Source of the DNA: JBBRMW01 sp965246845
GTDB taxonomy: Bacteria > Chloroflexota > Anaerolineae > Aggregatilineales > UBA2796
Direction: 5' to 3'
Length of the DNA stretch: 64,000 nucleotides
NCBI GenBank assembly: GCA_965246845.1
Contig: CBDFFR010000012.1
Location: 868,001-932,000 of the forward strand
A program made the position numbers and the translations under genes. Positions 43,614-52,309 of the stretch are shown here, in pieces. The notes beneath the pieces are model-generated. The model was not told where the DNA came from and did not search any database. It worked only from the letters and a program-made list of their open reading frames with translations. Numbering within the stretch: position 1 is the stretch's first letter; each line of letters begins with the position of its first letter.

Positions 43614-44543
43614 TTATTGATAAAAGACCCAGCGCCGACTTAATTTGAACTGGAGCAGGGTCAAAATCAGGATGACTACAAAAAGCGAAAGCGCAATGGT
43701 GGAGGCATAGCCCATATTGAAAAAGCGAAATCCCTGCTCGTAAATATACATCACAGTGGTGCGTGAGGCATCACCAGGGCCGCCAGACGTGAGGATGTAG
43801 GGTTCCGCGAAGATTTGAAGGGCGTTGATCAGATTGATGACTATCAGGAACAGCGTCGTTGGTGACAGGAGCGGCACCGTAATCCGGCGAAATTTAACCC
43901 AGGCGTTTGCACCATCTACCTCCGCCGCTTCATAAAAATCGTGCGAGATCGCCTGGAGTCCGCCTAGAAAGACCAGCACATTGAAGCCCAGGTTTTTCCA
44001 CACATTGGTGATGACGACGGCAATTGGCGACCAGATGCTTGAATTCAACCAGGGGATACGATCAATGCCCAGCAGCCCCAGGTAGTAATTCACAATCCCG
44101 CCATCCTTATTCATCAGGAATGACCAGATCAGCGCGACAGCAGAAACGGAAACGACGAAAGGGAAAAAATAGCTGAGCCGGAAAAACAGCCTGATAAACG
44201 CGGGCATCTTCATATCGAGCAGAACAGCTATCCCCAATCCCATCGCCACATTGAAGGTCACGGTCAAAGCCGCGATCTTTGCTGTGGTGAGATAAATAGG
44301 CAGCAAGCGCGGATCACTGAGTATTTGGTTGTAGTTGCCAAGTGCAGCGAACTTGGGAGGGGTCAATAGATTCCAGTCAAAAAAACTCAATCCTACTGCT
44401 GCGACCATGGGTCCCACCACAAATACCAGGAACCCAATGAGCGTGGGCGTCAAAAACAGGTAGGCTGCAATGGTTTCGCGCCGCTTTAGAGCGTTCTTTA
44501 ACGCGGGCTGATTTGAGTTGATGGACAAGGTGGTCGAAGTCAT
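43614..44543 (-). CDS. ABC transporter permease (MalF-type)
   Basis: A 309-residue MalF/UgpA-like permease. From ATG 44543 (AGGA about 10 nt upstream) a basic N-terminus leads into six helices; the EAA loop is YEAAEVDGANAWVKFRRITV-type. The frame extends to 44609 without support. It lies 132 nt after the binding-protein gene. With the MalG-type neighbour it forms the membrane channel for the third importer. No ATPase gene is in the operon. Confidence 0.9.
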   Translation of the reverse strand: MTSTTLSINSNQPALKNALKRRETIAAYLFLTPTLIGFLVFVVGPMVAAVGLSFFDWNLLTPPKFAALGNYNQILSDPRLLPIYLTTAKIAALTVTFNVAMGLGIAVLLDMKMPAFIRLFFRLSYFFPFVVSVSAVALIWSFLMNKDGGIVNYYLGLLGIDRIPWLNSSIWSPIAVVITNVWKNLGFNVLVFLGGLQAISHDFYEAAEVDGANAWVKFRRITVPLLSPTTLFLIVINLINALQIFAEPYILTSGGPGDASRTTVMYIYEQGFRFFNMGYASTIALSLFVVILILTLLQFKLSRRWVFYQ

Positions 44544-44674
44544 CTCGACAGGTTCCTGGTTTTTGGCAATCGTCGATTTCAGAGGTACGAGATTCAACAA
44601 CCTGTACAAAACTGAAGGCGCAGAGCTTTTGACCCTGCGCCTTGTGGTCGTCTGGTCTATCGCGAAGATACCAG

Positions 44675-45973
44675 TTACTTCTTGCAGGAGACGACGTCGA
44701 CCAGCTCGGTTTGTGCCGCCTTCATCGCATCCTCAACGCTCATTTCGTTGGCGAAGATGAGGCCAGTGTAGCGCAGGAAGATGTTTTCCATCTGGTTGAA
44801 CTTCGGAGGAGCAGGTACAAGCTGCGCAGCGCCCTCAAGCGCCCCATAAAGGATAGCGGAGTTCTTCGGCGGGAATTTGGTCATGGCATTCGCCACGCTG
44901 CGGCGCGCTGGAATATTCGACACGGGCGCATCAACCGACCCGACCATCGCGTTCTGTACCTCGGCGCGGGTCATATACTTGACCAGCTTCCAGGCGGCCT
45001 TCGGGTCCTTGCTTGTCTTAAGGATTGGGAAGCCATCGATCCCGAATTCAGTGGTGCGCTTCGGGTTGCCCGGCCACAACTGAATATCAAAATCGGCAAA
45101 CTTGGCAGGAATCAGGTTCGTGAGCGGCCAGCGACCTGCACCAAACATCGCGATGTCGCCATTCCTGAACATGTTGAAGATGTCGCCGTAACCAGTCGGT
45201 GCCGGTGAAACCTTGTATTTGTAAATCAGGTCGTGCATGAACTGCAAGGCTTCGATCACCTTCGGGTCGGTGACATTCGGCGCGCAGAAGTTGTCAGTCA
45301 CGATGCTACCGCCGTTTGCAAAGATCCAGGGTATGGCAGACGTAAACAGGCCGCCATTGTCCCAGGCAAAGCCATATTTGACTGTCTTGCCGTCTTTCTC
45401 GACGGTAAGCGCTTGAGCCATCTTGAGGAAATCAGCGCGTGTCCAGTCCGCTGTGGGGGCTGTCAACCCTGCCTCCTTCAGACGTGCCGTGTTGTAGTAC
45501 ATCACCATGTCGTTCCAGCTATATGGTAGCTGGTACTGCTTGCCATCAATCTTGAATGAGTCGAGCATAGCAGGGGTCACATCGGCCAGGTATTCCTTCA
45601 ACTCATCCTTATCAGCGGCGATAAAGTCATCGAGCGGCGTCGCCAGATCGAGACTGACGAGCAGGCGCACGCCTTCTGTTGCCACCCACATCAGGTCGGG
45701 TTTCTCACCGCCTGCGATCAGCGTGGCGACACCATCCAGATAAGCTCCCCAGTTTGCGCCATCCACCGGTAGCAGCTTGACGGTAACATCCGGGTTTTCC
45801 TTCAGGAACTCCGCGATGGTCTTCTCCCAACCGGGACCCGCTTCGGGGCCGGTATTCCAGTACACGAAGGTGAGTTCACTGGCTGCGCGAACTCGTTGCG
45901 GACCAGTCAAACCGACTAGCGCCGTCATCACGACAACGAGAATAAGTAACACTTTGAGCAATTTGCGGGACAT
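44675..45973 (-). CDS. ABC transporter solute-binding protein (carbohydrate type)
   Basis: A 432-residue exported binding protein. ATG 45973 has a strong AGGAGG 7 nt upstream and opens a signal peptide (MSRKLLKVLL, long hydrophobic core, cleavage near VRAAS). The remaining sequence is a family 1 extracellular binding protein, for example FVYWNTGPEAGPGWEKTI and LPYSWNDMVMYYN. It follows the GHL6-type glycosidase by 100 nt and precedes two permeases. Ligand is probably a plant or microbial oligosaccharide given the glycosidase, but the sequence does not name it. Confidence 0.9.
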   Translation of the reverse strand: MSRKLLKVLLILVVVMTALVGLTGPQRVRAASELTFVYWNTGPEAGPGWEKTIAEFLKENPDVTVKLLPVDGANWGAYLDGVATLIAGGEKPDLMWVATEGVRLLVSLDLATPLDDFIAADKDELKEYLADVTPAMLDSFKIDGKQYQLPYSWNDMVMYYNTARLKEAGLTAPTADWTRADFLKMAQALTVEKDGKTVKYGFAWDNGGLFTSAIPWIFANGGSIVTDNFCAPNVTDPKVIEALQFMHDLIYKYKVSPAPTGYGDIFNMFRNGDIAMFGAGRWPLTNLIPAKFADFDIQLWPGNPKRTTEFGIDGFPILKTSKDPKAAWKLVKYMTRAEVQNAMVGSVDAPVSNIPARRSVANAMTKFPPKNSAILYGALEGAAQLVPAPPKFNQMENIFLRYTGLIFANEMSVEDAMKAAQTELVDVVSCKK

Positions 45974-46073
45974 TGGTAATCCTCCTGCCAGAAAAGAAAG
46001 CATGGACAATCGTCTTGTTCGATCAGCAGTCATAGAAATCTCTCTGCAAATGAGCCTTCGATACAATCTCCTT

Positions 46074-48260
46074 TCAGCTCTCAAGTGCTTGCATCAGTAC
46101 GATGGTTTCCCAATCATCGATCCGGGGGATGATGATCCAGGCCTGCTCGTGATCGCGCTGAATCAACAGAAGTTCTTCCTGTGGAATACGCCTCGCCTGG
46201 ATGGTAGTCATAGGGACACGCAATCGAATATGATGCTGGGAAACTGTTTCTTCGATGGTGTCAAGGGTGCGGCGCTGCCCAAACGTCACGGTCCGGGTCG
46301 GCATTCCCGTCACCAGATGGACGACCAGATTTCCCCCAAGCCGGGTGGTCACGAGTTCGGTGTTGCGAAGCCCCTCAACCTGAACAGCGGGTTCCCGACC
46401 TGCTGCCCAGCGCAGCATGTTGCCGATCATCTGGCGATAGGGCGTGTGTCCCAGAATCGCGTACTGGTTTTCAGGCATGCCAGCACAATATACGACCCGC
46501 CCCTTCCCTACCTGGCGATAAACAATGGCGGGCGCATCCCCGCGTGGTCCCGGCGCAGGCTTGTTATTGTGATAATAAACCTCACCGCTGGTCTCGATTA
46601 ACGGATCGCGACGTGTTGCTGCGATGTGAGCGTCGTTGGTGTTCAGGCGCACATCCCACATGGCCGCATCGTGTGGAATTGGTGGGCCAATCAGTCCATC
46701 GGTAAGGGCAGCAGGCGCGTCTGGCGAGAACTCAAAATATGGGAAGCTATACGCGCCGCGCTGTACAAAATTGACCCCAAACAAATCAGCTAGGAGGAAA
46801 TTATCCCGCTGATGACCATATTCATCATACAGCGAGGAAGCACCCGTAGCGACCAATCCACCGCCCTGAAGGACGTACTGCCGGAGTCGTTCCGCTTCCG
46901 CTTCGGTCATGGGAAGCACGTTCGGAAGATATATCACCGAGTAGCGAGACATGGTTTCGAGGCTGGCCGGCCGGTTATCGATAAATTGCAGTGGGATATG
47001 CTCTTCCAGGATCGCCTTGAAAGCGCCCATCAGAGACGGAATAATGTCGGAAGGAGACGGGTTGCTGCGCGGGAAGAATGAGGTCTTGCTGATGTCCAAT
47101 GCGCGCGGCCTATTTAATACCTCGTCAACTTCGCGTGCTATCTGTGAATGATACAGCGCGGCGTAGGGGATTGGCTCAGCACCTAGCAGAACAGGTTCGC
47201 GCCGCTCGATTTCGGTGTAGATGTTCTCCAGATTTGAGTAGACCAGCGGTTCCAGAGTCCCGTCATGATATGGCTCATCATCTACGCAAATCGCGCCACC
47301 ATTCGCGGCTATGCTGAACGCCTCGAAGCGCATCTGGGCTAATGGGCGGACACTAAAGTCCCAGGTGCTCTCGAAGCGGCTAATCAGAACTTCATATGGT
47401 CTGTTCAGCATTCCGGAGCGCATGTATCGACTGGCATAACTGGGGAACAGCAGGCCGTGCCACTCGGTATAGCCTTCGGTGGAACCATAATCCGACTGGG
47501 ACAGGTGCTTGAATGAAAGACCCTGACTGGGCGCAGCATAGGGCGTGCCAAAAAAGTTGACGACATATGCGGCGTCGGGCTTCAGGGATTTGACCAATGC
47601 CCGCGCAGACTCCAAATATTCATAGAGATAATTCTGTTGCCAGCGTATCATCTGAATCCAATGGGCAGCTTCCGGGGTACGCGGCATCGATTCGCCGAAT
47701 TCTTTCTGATAGAGAGCCTCGCAGCGGGGGCAGAAGCAGGGCAGCGCGCTGAGAATATCGCTCCACACGCCATCCAGATCATATCTGCTAAACATTTCGT
47801 GCAAGTGCTGGTGAACCAGATCACGGTAGGGGCTGTTGAGGCACAAGGTCGGCCAGCGCTCATAGCTGCTGTTGCCCTCGGCATCTTGCGCCATCCAGTC
47901 CGGGTGAGAACGCGCCACCTCCGTATCCCACATGTTCGAGTAATAGCCAATCACACGTATCCCATGCTGGTGTGCTTCCTCTGTTAGCTCACCGAGCAGA
48001 TCCAATTCTCCCAGTCCCGAATGTTTATGCCCCAGCGCCGTATTATAGTAGAAGTTTCCATACTGGCATTTTGCGTAGGCGACGAGGACGTTAATTTTGG
48101 CGCGCGAAAATTGAGTGATGATGGCTTTCGGATCGAAAGCGCTTGCCACTCCGTGTAGATCGCTGATATGTCCACCCGATTGACCTGGACGAGTCCAGTC
48201 GGGAAGGTGCATATCGAAAAAGAGCCGTCGCCGATTGTCGGCGTACCACGTAGGGATCAT
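46074..48260 (-). CDS. GHL6/GH42-like glycosidase with trimerisation (GATase-like) domain
   Basis: A 728-residue protein with no signal peptide. The N-terminal half (about 10-330) resembles the hypothetical glycosyl hydrolase 6 barrel: FFDMHLPDW, IRVIGYYSNMWD, and DGVWSDILS, whose acidic residues are candidate catalytic sites. A CxxC pair (CFCPRCEALY) follows, as in GH42 enzymes. Residues about 400-600 match the beta-galactosidase trimerisation domain, an amidotransferase-like fold. Start ATG 48260 is chosen over the frame end at 48338 because a promoter and operator lie between. First enzyme gene of the LacI-controlled operon. Confidence 0.8.
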   Translation of the reverse strand: MIPTWYADNRRRLFFDMHLPDWTRPGQSGGHISDLHGVASAFDPKAIITQFSRAKINVLVAYAKCQYGNFYYNTALGHKHSGLGELDLLGELTEEAHQHGIRVIGYYSNMWDTEVARSHPDWMAQDAEGNSSYERWPTLCLNSPYRDLVHQHLHEMFSRYDLDGVWSDILSALPCFCPRCEALYQKEFGESMPRTPEAAHWIQMIRWQQNYLYEYLESARALVKSLKPDAAYVVNFFGTPYAAPSQGLSFKHLSQSDYGSTEGYTEWHGLLFPSYASRYMRSGMLNRPYEVLISRFESTWDFSVRPLAQMRFEAFSIAANGGAICVDDEPYHDGTLEPLVYSNLENIYTEIERREPVLLGAEPIPYAALYHSQIAREVDEVLNRPRALDISKTSFFPRSNPSPSDIIPSLMGAFKAILEEHIPLQFIDNRPASLETMSRYSVIYLPNVLPMTEAEAERLRQYVLQGGGLVATGASSLYDEYGHQRDNFLLADLFGVNFVQRGAYSFPYFEFSPDAPAALTDGLIGPPIPHDAAMWDVRLNTNDAHIAATRRDPLIETSGEVYYHNNKPAPGPRGDAPAIVYRQVGKGRVVYCAGMPENQYAILGHTPYRQMIGNMLRWAAGREPAVQVEGLRNTELVTTRLGGNLVVHLVTGMPTRTVTFGQRRTLDTIEETVSQHHIRLRVPMTTIQARRIPQEELLLIQRDHEQAWIIIPRIDDWETIVLMQALES

Positions 48261-48275
48261 GTATTTCTCACCGAA

Positions 48276-48297
48276 TTTTAGTGAAAGTGAACTAAAA
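48276..48297. promoter_or_regulatory. LacI-type operator TTTTAGT-N8-ACTAAAA
   Basis: TTTTAGT (48276-48282) and ACTAAAA (48291-48297) form a perfect 7-bp inverted repeat with 8-nt spacing, just downstream of the promoter and 16 nt before the glycosidase start. The same half-site occurs twice in the promoter of the LacI gene, which strongly suggests one repressor acts on both. Confidence 0.65.
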
Positions 48298-48309
48298 ATC
48301 TTTAGATCA

Positions 48310-48338
48310 AGAGTACGATGTTTTAGAAAAATTGTCAA
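48310..48338 (-). promoter_or_regulatory. Sigma-70-type promoter of the glycosidase/importer operon
   Basis: On the minus strand TTGACA (48333-48338) and TACTCT (48310-48315) are exactly 17 nt apart. Transcription would start near 48303, immediately before the operator at 48276-48297 and about 43 nt before ATG 48260. Confidence 0.7.
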
Positions 48339-48480
48339 GATGTTTTATCGAGATGTTAAAACTGTAGCCTGTGCGCTCCGGGCAATACGAGGCTCACGGA
48401 TGACGTTACCAGACAGCGCGAAGTGTCGCTATTCGAGAGGTAGCCTTGCGGCTACCCTATCGCCACCCGCCTGATCCTGG

Positions 48481-49494
48481 TCAGGAAGATGAACGAACAA
48501 TCAGCCGGGTCGGGATCAATGTTTTCACTGCGATGCGTTCATCAGGTGCCATAATCTGCCGCTGCAGAGTATCAACGGCAATAATCCCCATCTCGCGCTT
48601 GTTTACATCAACTGTTGTCAACGTGGGTGATGTATGGCTAGACTGGGACACATTGTCAAAGCTCAAGAGCGCAACGTCATCGGGAACGCGGATGTGGGCT
48701 TCGCGGAGGGCTTCAAGCGCCCCCAATGCAGTTCGGTCAGTCACACAAAACACAGCATCGAATTCTGCGTTGCGCTCAATCAGCGCCTTCATCTCACGAT
48801 ACCCCTTGTTTGGAATTCCGCTGGAAATGGACGCCTGGATGAGTGCGCTATCAAGTGGCATTCCTGCATCCGTCAAAGCACACACGTAGCCATGAAAGCG
48901 CTCGACGAGACTCGGATATTTGGTGGACCCCTGAATAAATGCGATACGCTCGTATCCCTTTTTGATTAAGTATTGAGTCGCATCATAGGCACCGCGCACA
49001 TAGTCCGGTATCACACTTGGCAACTTCGATTCGCTCTCAACCGTATCTACCAGGACAGACGGCAATTCCGCCAGTAAAGCATTCGCAATAATTTCTGCGC
49101 TAAGAGCGCCACCACCAAGGATGAGCAACCCAGCCAGACTATCTTCATGTTGCTCAAAAAGATGCGGCAAACTGGTACTTCGCTCAACAGTCATGAGGGC
49201 AAGATTGTACCCCAGACTACGAGCTTGCGACTCGATGCCATGAATGACATCACCGTAGAACATATCGGCAAAGGGTGAAAGAGGCAATTGTTCGATCAGC
49301 AGGCCGATGAAATTCAATCTCGGCACTGCCGCAGATTTGCGACGAGTGTAGCCCAAGCGCTCAACCGCTTCGGCAATACGAAGACGTGTAGTATCGGATA
49401 ACCCTGGCTGGTTGTGCAGATAAAAAGATACAGCGGTAAGCGAGACGTTTGCCGTCTCTGCGACTTCACGAAGCGTAACACGTGCCGAGGTCAT
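48481..49494 (-). CDS. LacI-family transcriptional repressor
   Basis: A 337-residue regulator of normal LacI length. The N-terminal helix-turn-helix reads VTLREVAETANVSLTAVSFYLH (residues about 6-27), followed by the hinge helix ERLGYTRRKSA and a periplasmic-binding-type effector domain. In this family the protein binds a palindromic operator until a sugar is bound. Matching TTTTAGT/ACTAAAA sites lie in its own promoter and before the glycosidase gene, so it likely controls itself and the third importer operon. GGAA precedes ATG 49494. Confidence 0.93.
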   Translation of the reverse strand: MTSARVTLREVAETANVSLTAVSFYLHNQPGLSDTTRLRIAEAVERLGYTRRKSAAVPRLNFIGLLIEQLPLSPFADMFYGDVIHGIESQARSLGYNLALMTVERSTSLPHLFEQHEDSLAGLLILGGGALSAEIIANALLAELPSVLVDTVESESKLPSVIPDYVRGAYDATQYLIKKGYERIAFIQGSTKYPSLVERFHGYVCALTDAGMPLDSALIQASISSGIPNKGYREMKALIERNAEFDAVFCVTDRTALGALEALREAHIRVPDDVALLSFDNVSQSSHTSPTLTTVDVNKREMGIIAVDTLQRQIMAPDERIAVKTLIPTRLIVRSSS

Positions 49495-49554
49495 TGCATC
49501 ATTCCATTGTTGTTCGACAAGGCAAAATACTGGGTTGGTTGCACAACAAATCCT

Positions 49555-49584
49555 ATTTTACTAAAAGATTGACTAAAATTGCAA
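49555..49584 (-). promoter_or_regulatory. LacI gene promoter with embedded operator half-sites
   Basis: On the minus strand TTGCAA (49579-49584) and TAAAAT (49555-49560) are 18 nt apart. Between them lie TTTTACTAAAA (49556-49566) and ACTAAAA (49572-49578) on the plus strand, the same half-sites as in the operator at 48276. A repressor bound here would block the promoter, implying autoregulation. Confidence 0.55.
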
Positions 49585-49617
49585 TTTAATGCGCTTAAAG
49601 TGTAATGCGGATTGGAG

Positions 49618-50040
49618 TTTGGACAACCAGATAAGTGAGGGCTACCTGTATGGCACTCGCCAGCGGTATACCTATCATCTTTCATTCAGAGGCCTGCGGC
49701 GCCCTGCCGTCCAAGGCTCACAATACGCCGCGTGGTTGCACCCTGACCTGCTGCACATCGCAGGCGTTCACATCAGCATGTCCGATACCGGCAAACCGCA
49801 ACAGAATTGCATCGCAGAGCGTTTCATGAGGACACTCAAGGAGGAACATGTCGACTACACCGAGTACACCCACTTCGATGATGCTTGTCAGCAACTTGCA
49901 CGCTGGCTCCACGTCGAGTACAACACCTATCGCGTTCATTCAGCCTTGGGCTATGCCACTCCGGCTGAGTCCGAGAGAGCTGCTGTGCCCCGCGCTAAAT
50001 TGAATGCCTTTTTTGTCCAACTTTTCCACCGCACTACAAG
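49618..50040 (+). pseudogene. IS3-family orfB remnant (left copy, internally deleted)
   Basis: Right after the IS end, the sequence jumps to the integrase C-terminal part: SDTGKPQQNCIAERFMRTLK with the catalytic Glu, then EEHVDYTEYTHF and NTYRVHSALGY. orfA and most of orfB are missing, so it is inactive. The inverted right copy at 52310-53558 shares both edges. Confidence 0.75.
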
Positions 50041-50257
50041 TTTCAGTGGTGTCGGCTGCTGTTACGATAATGCGCCCATGGAGAGCTTTTAGGGAACTCT
50101 CAAAACTGAACTGGTCTATCGCCATTACTACTCCACCCGCGCCCAAGCAAAATCTGCCGTTTTTGCGTATATTGAAGGCTGGTACAACCGCCAGCGCCGC
50201 CATTCATCACTGGGCTATCTCAGCCCTGAACAATTCGAACAAATATTTCAGGCTTAA
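50041..50257 (+). pseudogene. C-terminal fragment of a second IS3-type transposase
   Basis: An abrupt switch to another IS3 integrase: CCYDNAPMESF, a stop codon at 50090-50092 where this family has tryptophan, then GTLKTELVYRHYYSTR and the end NRQRRHSSLGYLSPEQFE. One TGG-to-TAG change explains the stop. The upstream part is missing because it is fused to the other IS3 remnant. Confidence 0.75.
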
Positions 50258-50315
50258 CTCTGTGTCCATTGCTCTCGGGCAAGGTCAATAGACCGGGGGC
50301 AGATCAGCCACACCC

Positions 50316-51035
50316 TCAATTATTTGGCTTTGGAGTCATTGTATAAGTCTCTAAATTGCTTATTACGAGTGTTCCCTTAATCATTTTCCAATGACCATCT
50401 CGCTCGTCCCACCGCAGGTTCACGTATGTAAGTTTATCTGGTGCTGTGCCTCCACGAGCAATGCTTTGGTTCACAAAGTCCAGTATCCGTATGTAGTTTT
50501 GTTGCCACAGCTCAGAGATGCGGCAAATTTCTCCTGTTTCGTTACACCCAATAATCTTGAAGTTGCGCATACCAATTCCAAGAAAGTAGAGCGTTTTAAT
50601 TGGTGTAGGAGAAGGTAATTTCGGATTTACGGTGGGAGTGAGCGTCTCTTCAATTTCAGTATAGTAGTAGCGCGCACGCCGTTCAGGACTACTATTCCAA
50701 GGTGGATTGAGGATTTGGTTGGCTACAGCATCATCCCAATCAGCTTGTACATGATCAATGATGTTCTGTGGTGGAAGGTACTGATATGTAGTGTCAACCG
50801 CGTTTGGTATCCGCACCATCATATCCCGCCAAGTATTTACAGTCAGTGGCAACATAGTAGGCTTTGTGGTTAATGTTTGAGTTACACTTGCAGTCGCAAG
50901 TTGAACCGCAACCGCCCCCCATAATTCAGTCGGGTGGTACATATCTACCGATGCCGCGCGACTGGCAAACGTCATATTTACAAACAGAAAAAGCAGAGTT
51001 AGAACGACAGACTGATACGGTATGTGCTTCAGCAT
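50316..51035 (-). CDS. Predicted exported protein of unknown function
   Basis: A 239-residue protein with a signal-peptide-like start (MLKHIPYQSVVLTLLFLF, cleavage near SRAA) and no membrane segment after it. The mature part has a threonine/proline-rich stretch (ETLTPTVNPKLPSPTPIK) and a C-terminal half with LTYVNLRWDERDGHWKMIKG, which resembles small beta-sheet domains such as NTF2-like folds, but I do not recognise a family. ATG 51035 is chosen because it opens the signal peptide; the frame extends to 51104. It is flanked by IS3 remnants and may be cargo. Confidence 0.6.
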   Translation of the reverse strand: MLKHIPYQSVVLTLLFLFVNMTFASRAASVDMYHPTELWGAVAVQLATASVTQTLTTKPTMLPLTVNTWRDMMVRIPNAVDTTYQYLPPQNIIDHVQADWDDAVANQILNPPWNSSPERRARYYYTEIEETLTPTVNPKLPSPTPIKTLYFLGIGMRNFKIIGCNETGEICRISELWQQNYIRILDFVNQSIARGGTAPDKLTYVNLRWDERDGHWKMIKGTLVISNLETYTMTPKPNN

Positions 51036-51268
51036 TGGACGGTCATCTTTATTTACCGGGGCACATACGGTACACCGATAATGATCCGTTGAATTGTCTC
51101 GCATCAGAATATCCCATTTCCTATTTTAAGAGTGTGGTTGAAACGAGGCAACAAGAACGCGTTTCCTGTCTGATTTCAGCTTAGGTCTTGCGTTAAACTG
51201 AATATCAGTAGCAGTGGCCTTGGACACACAATGCCGCTCGCTTGTAATCTCAACTACAGTCACCCCAG

Positions 51269-51303
51269 TTAGCATATACGCTAAATATTAGCATATATGC
51301 TAT
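51269..51303. promoter_or_regulatory. Twin palindromes upstream of an XRE gene, likely operators
   Basis: TTAGCATATACGCTAA (51269-51284) and TTAGCATATATGCTAT (51288-51303) are near-perfect 16-bp palindromes 19 nt apart centre to centre. The second merges with an extended -10-like TGCTATTCT (51298-51306). This is the usual layout for autoregulation by a small helix-turn-helix repressor, here the gene at 51351. Confidence 0.6.
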
Positions 51304-51350
51304 TCTGCCAACAGAGATTCGTAGTTAATTTCGTTCGTCAAGGTTATTTG

Positions 51351-51587
51351 ATGAACGATTTGGAACAATTCGGCAGTATCATCCGCGAACGTCGACGTGA
51401 GCTACGCCTTACACAGGAGGTCGTTGCTGAACGAGCTGACGTACACCCTATATCTCTTGCGCGACTTGAGGGCGGAACCTTAAACATCACTTTTAAAACT
51501 TTAGTGCGTGTTGCCGCTGCCCTCGACATCACTTTATGTGACTTAATGTGCAGATTCGACGTGAGCAGGCAACAAGCATCCAAATAG
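51351..51587 (+). CDS. XRE-family helix-turn-helix regulator
   Basis: A 78-residue protein that is essentially one Cro/CI-type helix-turn-helix domain (residues about 6-62: IIRERRRELRLTQEVVAERADVHPISLARLEGG). Such small regulators bind palindromic DNA as dimers. ATG 51351 has AAGG 8 nt upstream; the open frame begins at 51297 inside the operator. Twin palindromes lie 50 nt upstream and the 79-bp repeat array starts 130 nt after the stop. No partner toxin gene is next to it. Could be an antitoxin-like or phage-type repressor. Confidence 0.82.
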   Translation: MNDLEQFGSIIRERRRELRLTQEVVAERADVHPISLARLEGGTLNITFKTLVRVAAALDITLCDLMCRFDVSRQQASK

Positions 51588-51720
51588 ATGTTTTGGAGAA
51601 TTTCCAAAACGACCACATGCTCGTAGGTAAGTGAGTGTTAAAGCTATGCAAGCAAAAACCATGATTTTTTAGATGCAGTTGCCTTGTCCCGAAAGTGGTC
51701 ACATTTGTACTTAAAAGTTG

Positions 51721-52300
51721 CTGTCAGACATTCGGCGTATATGAGACGTCAGCGCAATTTGCTTGTGCCAAAAACCATCAAATTTACGTTCGGAATTTAT
51801 TGTCAGACATTTGACGTACAAAATGCGTCAATGTACCGTGTTTGTACCAAAAACCATCAAAACTACGCTCAAAATTTATTGTCAGACATTTGACAGACAA
51901 GGCGCGCTAAAGCAACTGGGTCGTACCAAAAACCGTCGAAACTACGCTCAAAATCTGTTGTCCGACATTTGACAGACAAGATAGGTCGGTGCAATCGTTT
52001 GTAACGAAAACCATCAAAACTACTCTCAAAATTTATTGTCGGACATTTGACAGACAAGGCGCGCTAAAGCAACTGGGTTGTACCAAAAACCGTCGAAACC
52101 AGGCTCAAAATCTGTTGTCGGACATTTGACAGACAAGGCACGCCAAAGCAACTGGGTTGTACCAAAAACTGTCAAAACCAAGCTCAAAATTTTTTGTCCG
52201 ACATTTGACGTACAAGGCGCACTAAAGCAACTGGGTTGTACCAAAAACCGTCGAAACTACGCTCAAAATCTGTTGTCCGACATTTGACGTACAAGCCGCG
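51721..52300. repeat. Array of eight 79-bp tandem repeats
   Basis: The core TTGTCNGACATTTGAC recurs with TGTC at about 51722, 51801, 51880, 51959, 52037, 52116, 52195 and 52274, a period of 78-80 bp. The rest of each unit is also conserved, including GTACCAAAAACCGTC and GCTCAAAAT. TGTCNGACA is a small palindrome. The period is not a multiple of 3 and no shared frame runs through, so the array is non-coding. The first two units are the most diverged. Confidence 0.85.
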
Positions 52301-52309
52301 CTAAAGCAC

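Noticed and set aside
51684..52287. Several 60-70-codon frames within the repeat array
   Set aside because: They recur only because the DNA repeats; the 79-bp period shifts the frame at every unit.
51721..52300. CRISPR array
   Set aside because: The whole 79-bp unit is conserved, not just short repeats with unique spacers, and there are no cas genes.
51351..52300. Type III toxin-antitoxin (RNA repeats plus toxin)
   Set aside because: No ToxN-like gene follows the repeats; only a broken IS3 orfB does, and the units are longer than usual for antitoxin RNAs.
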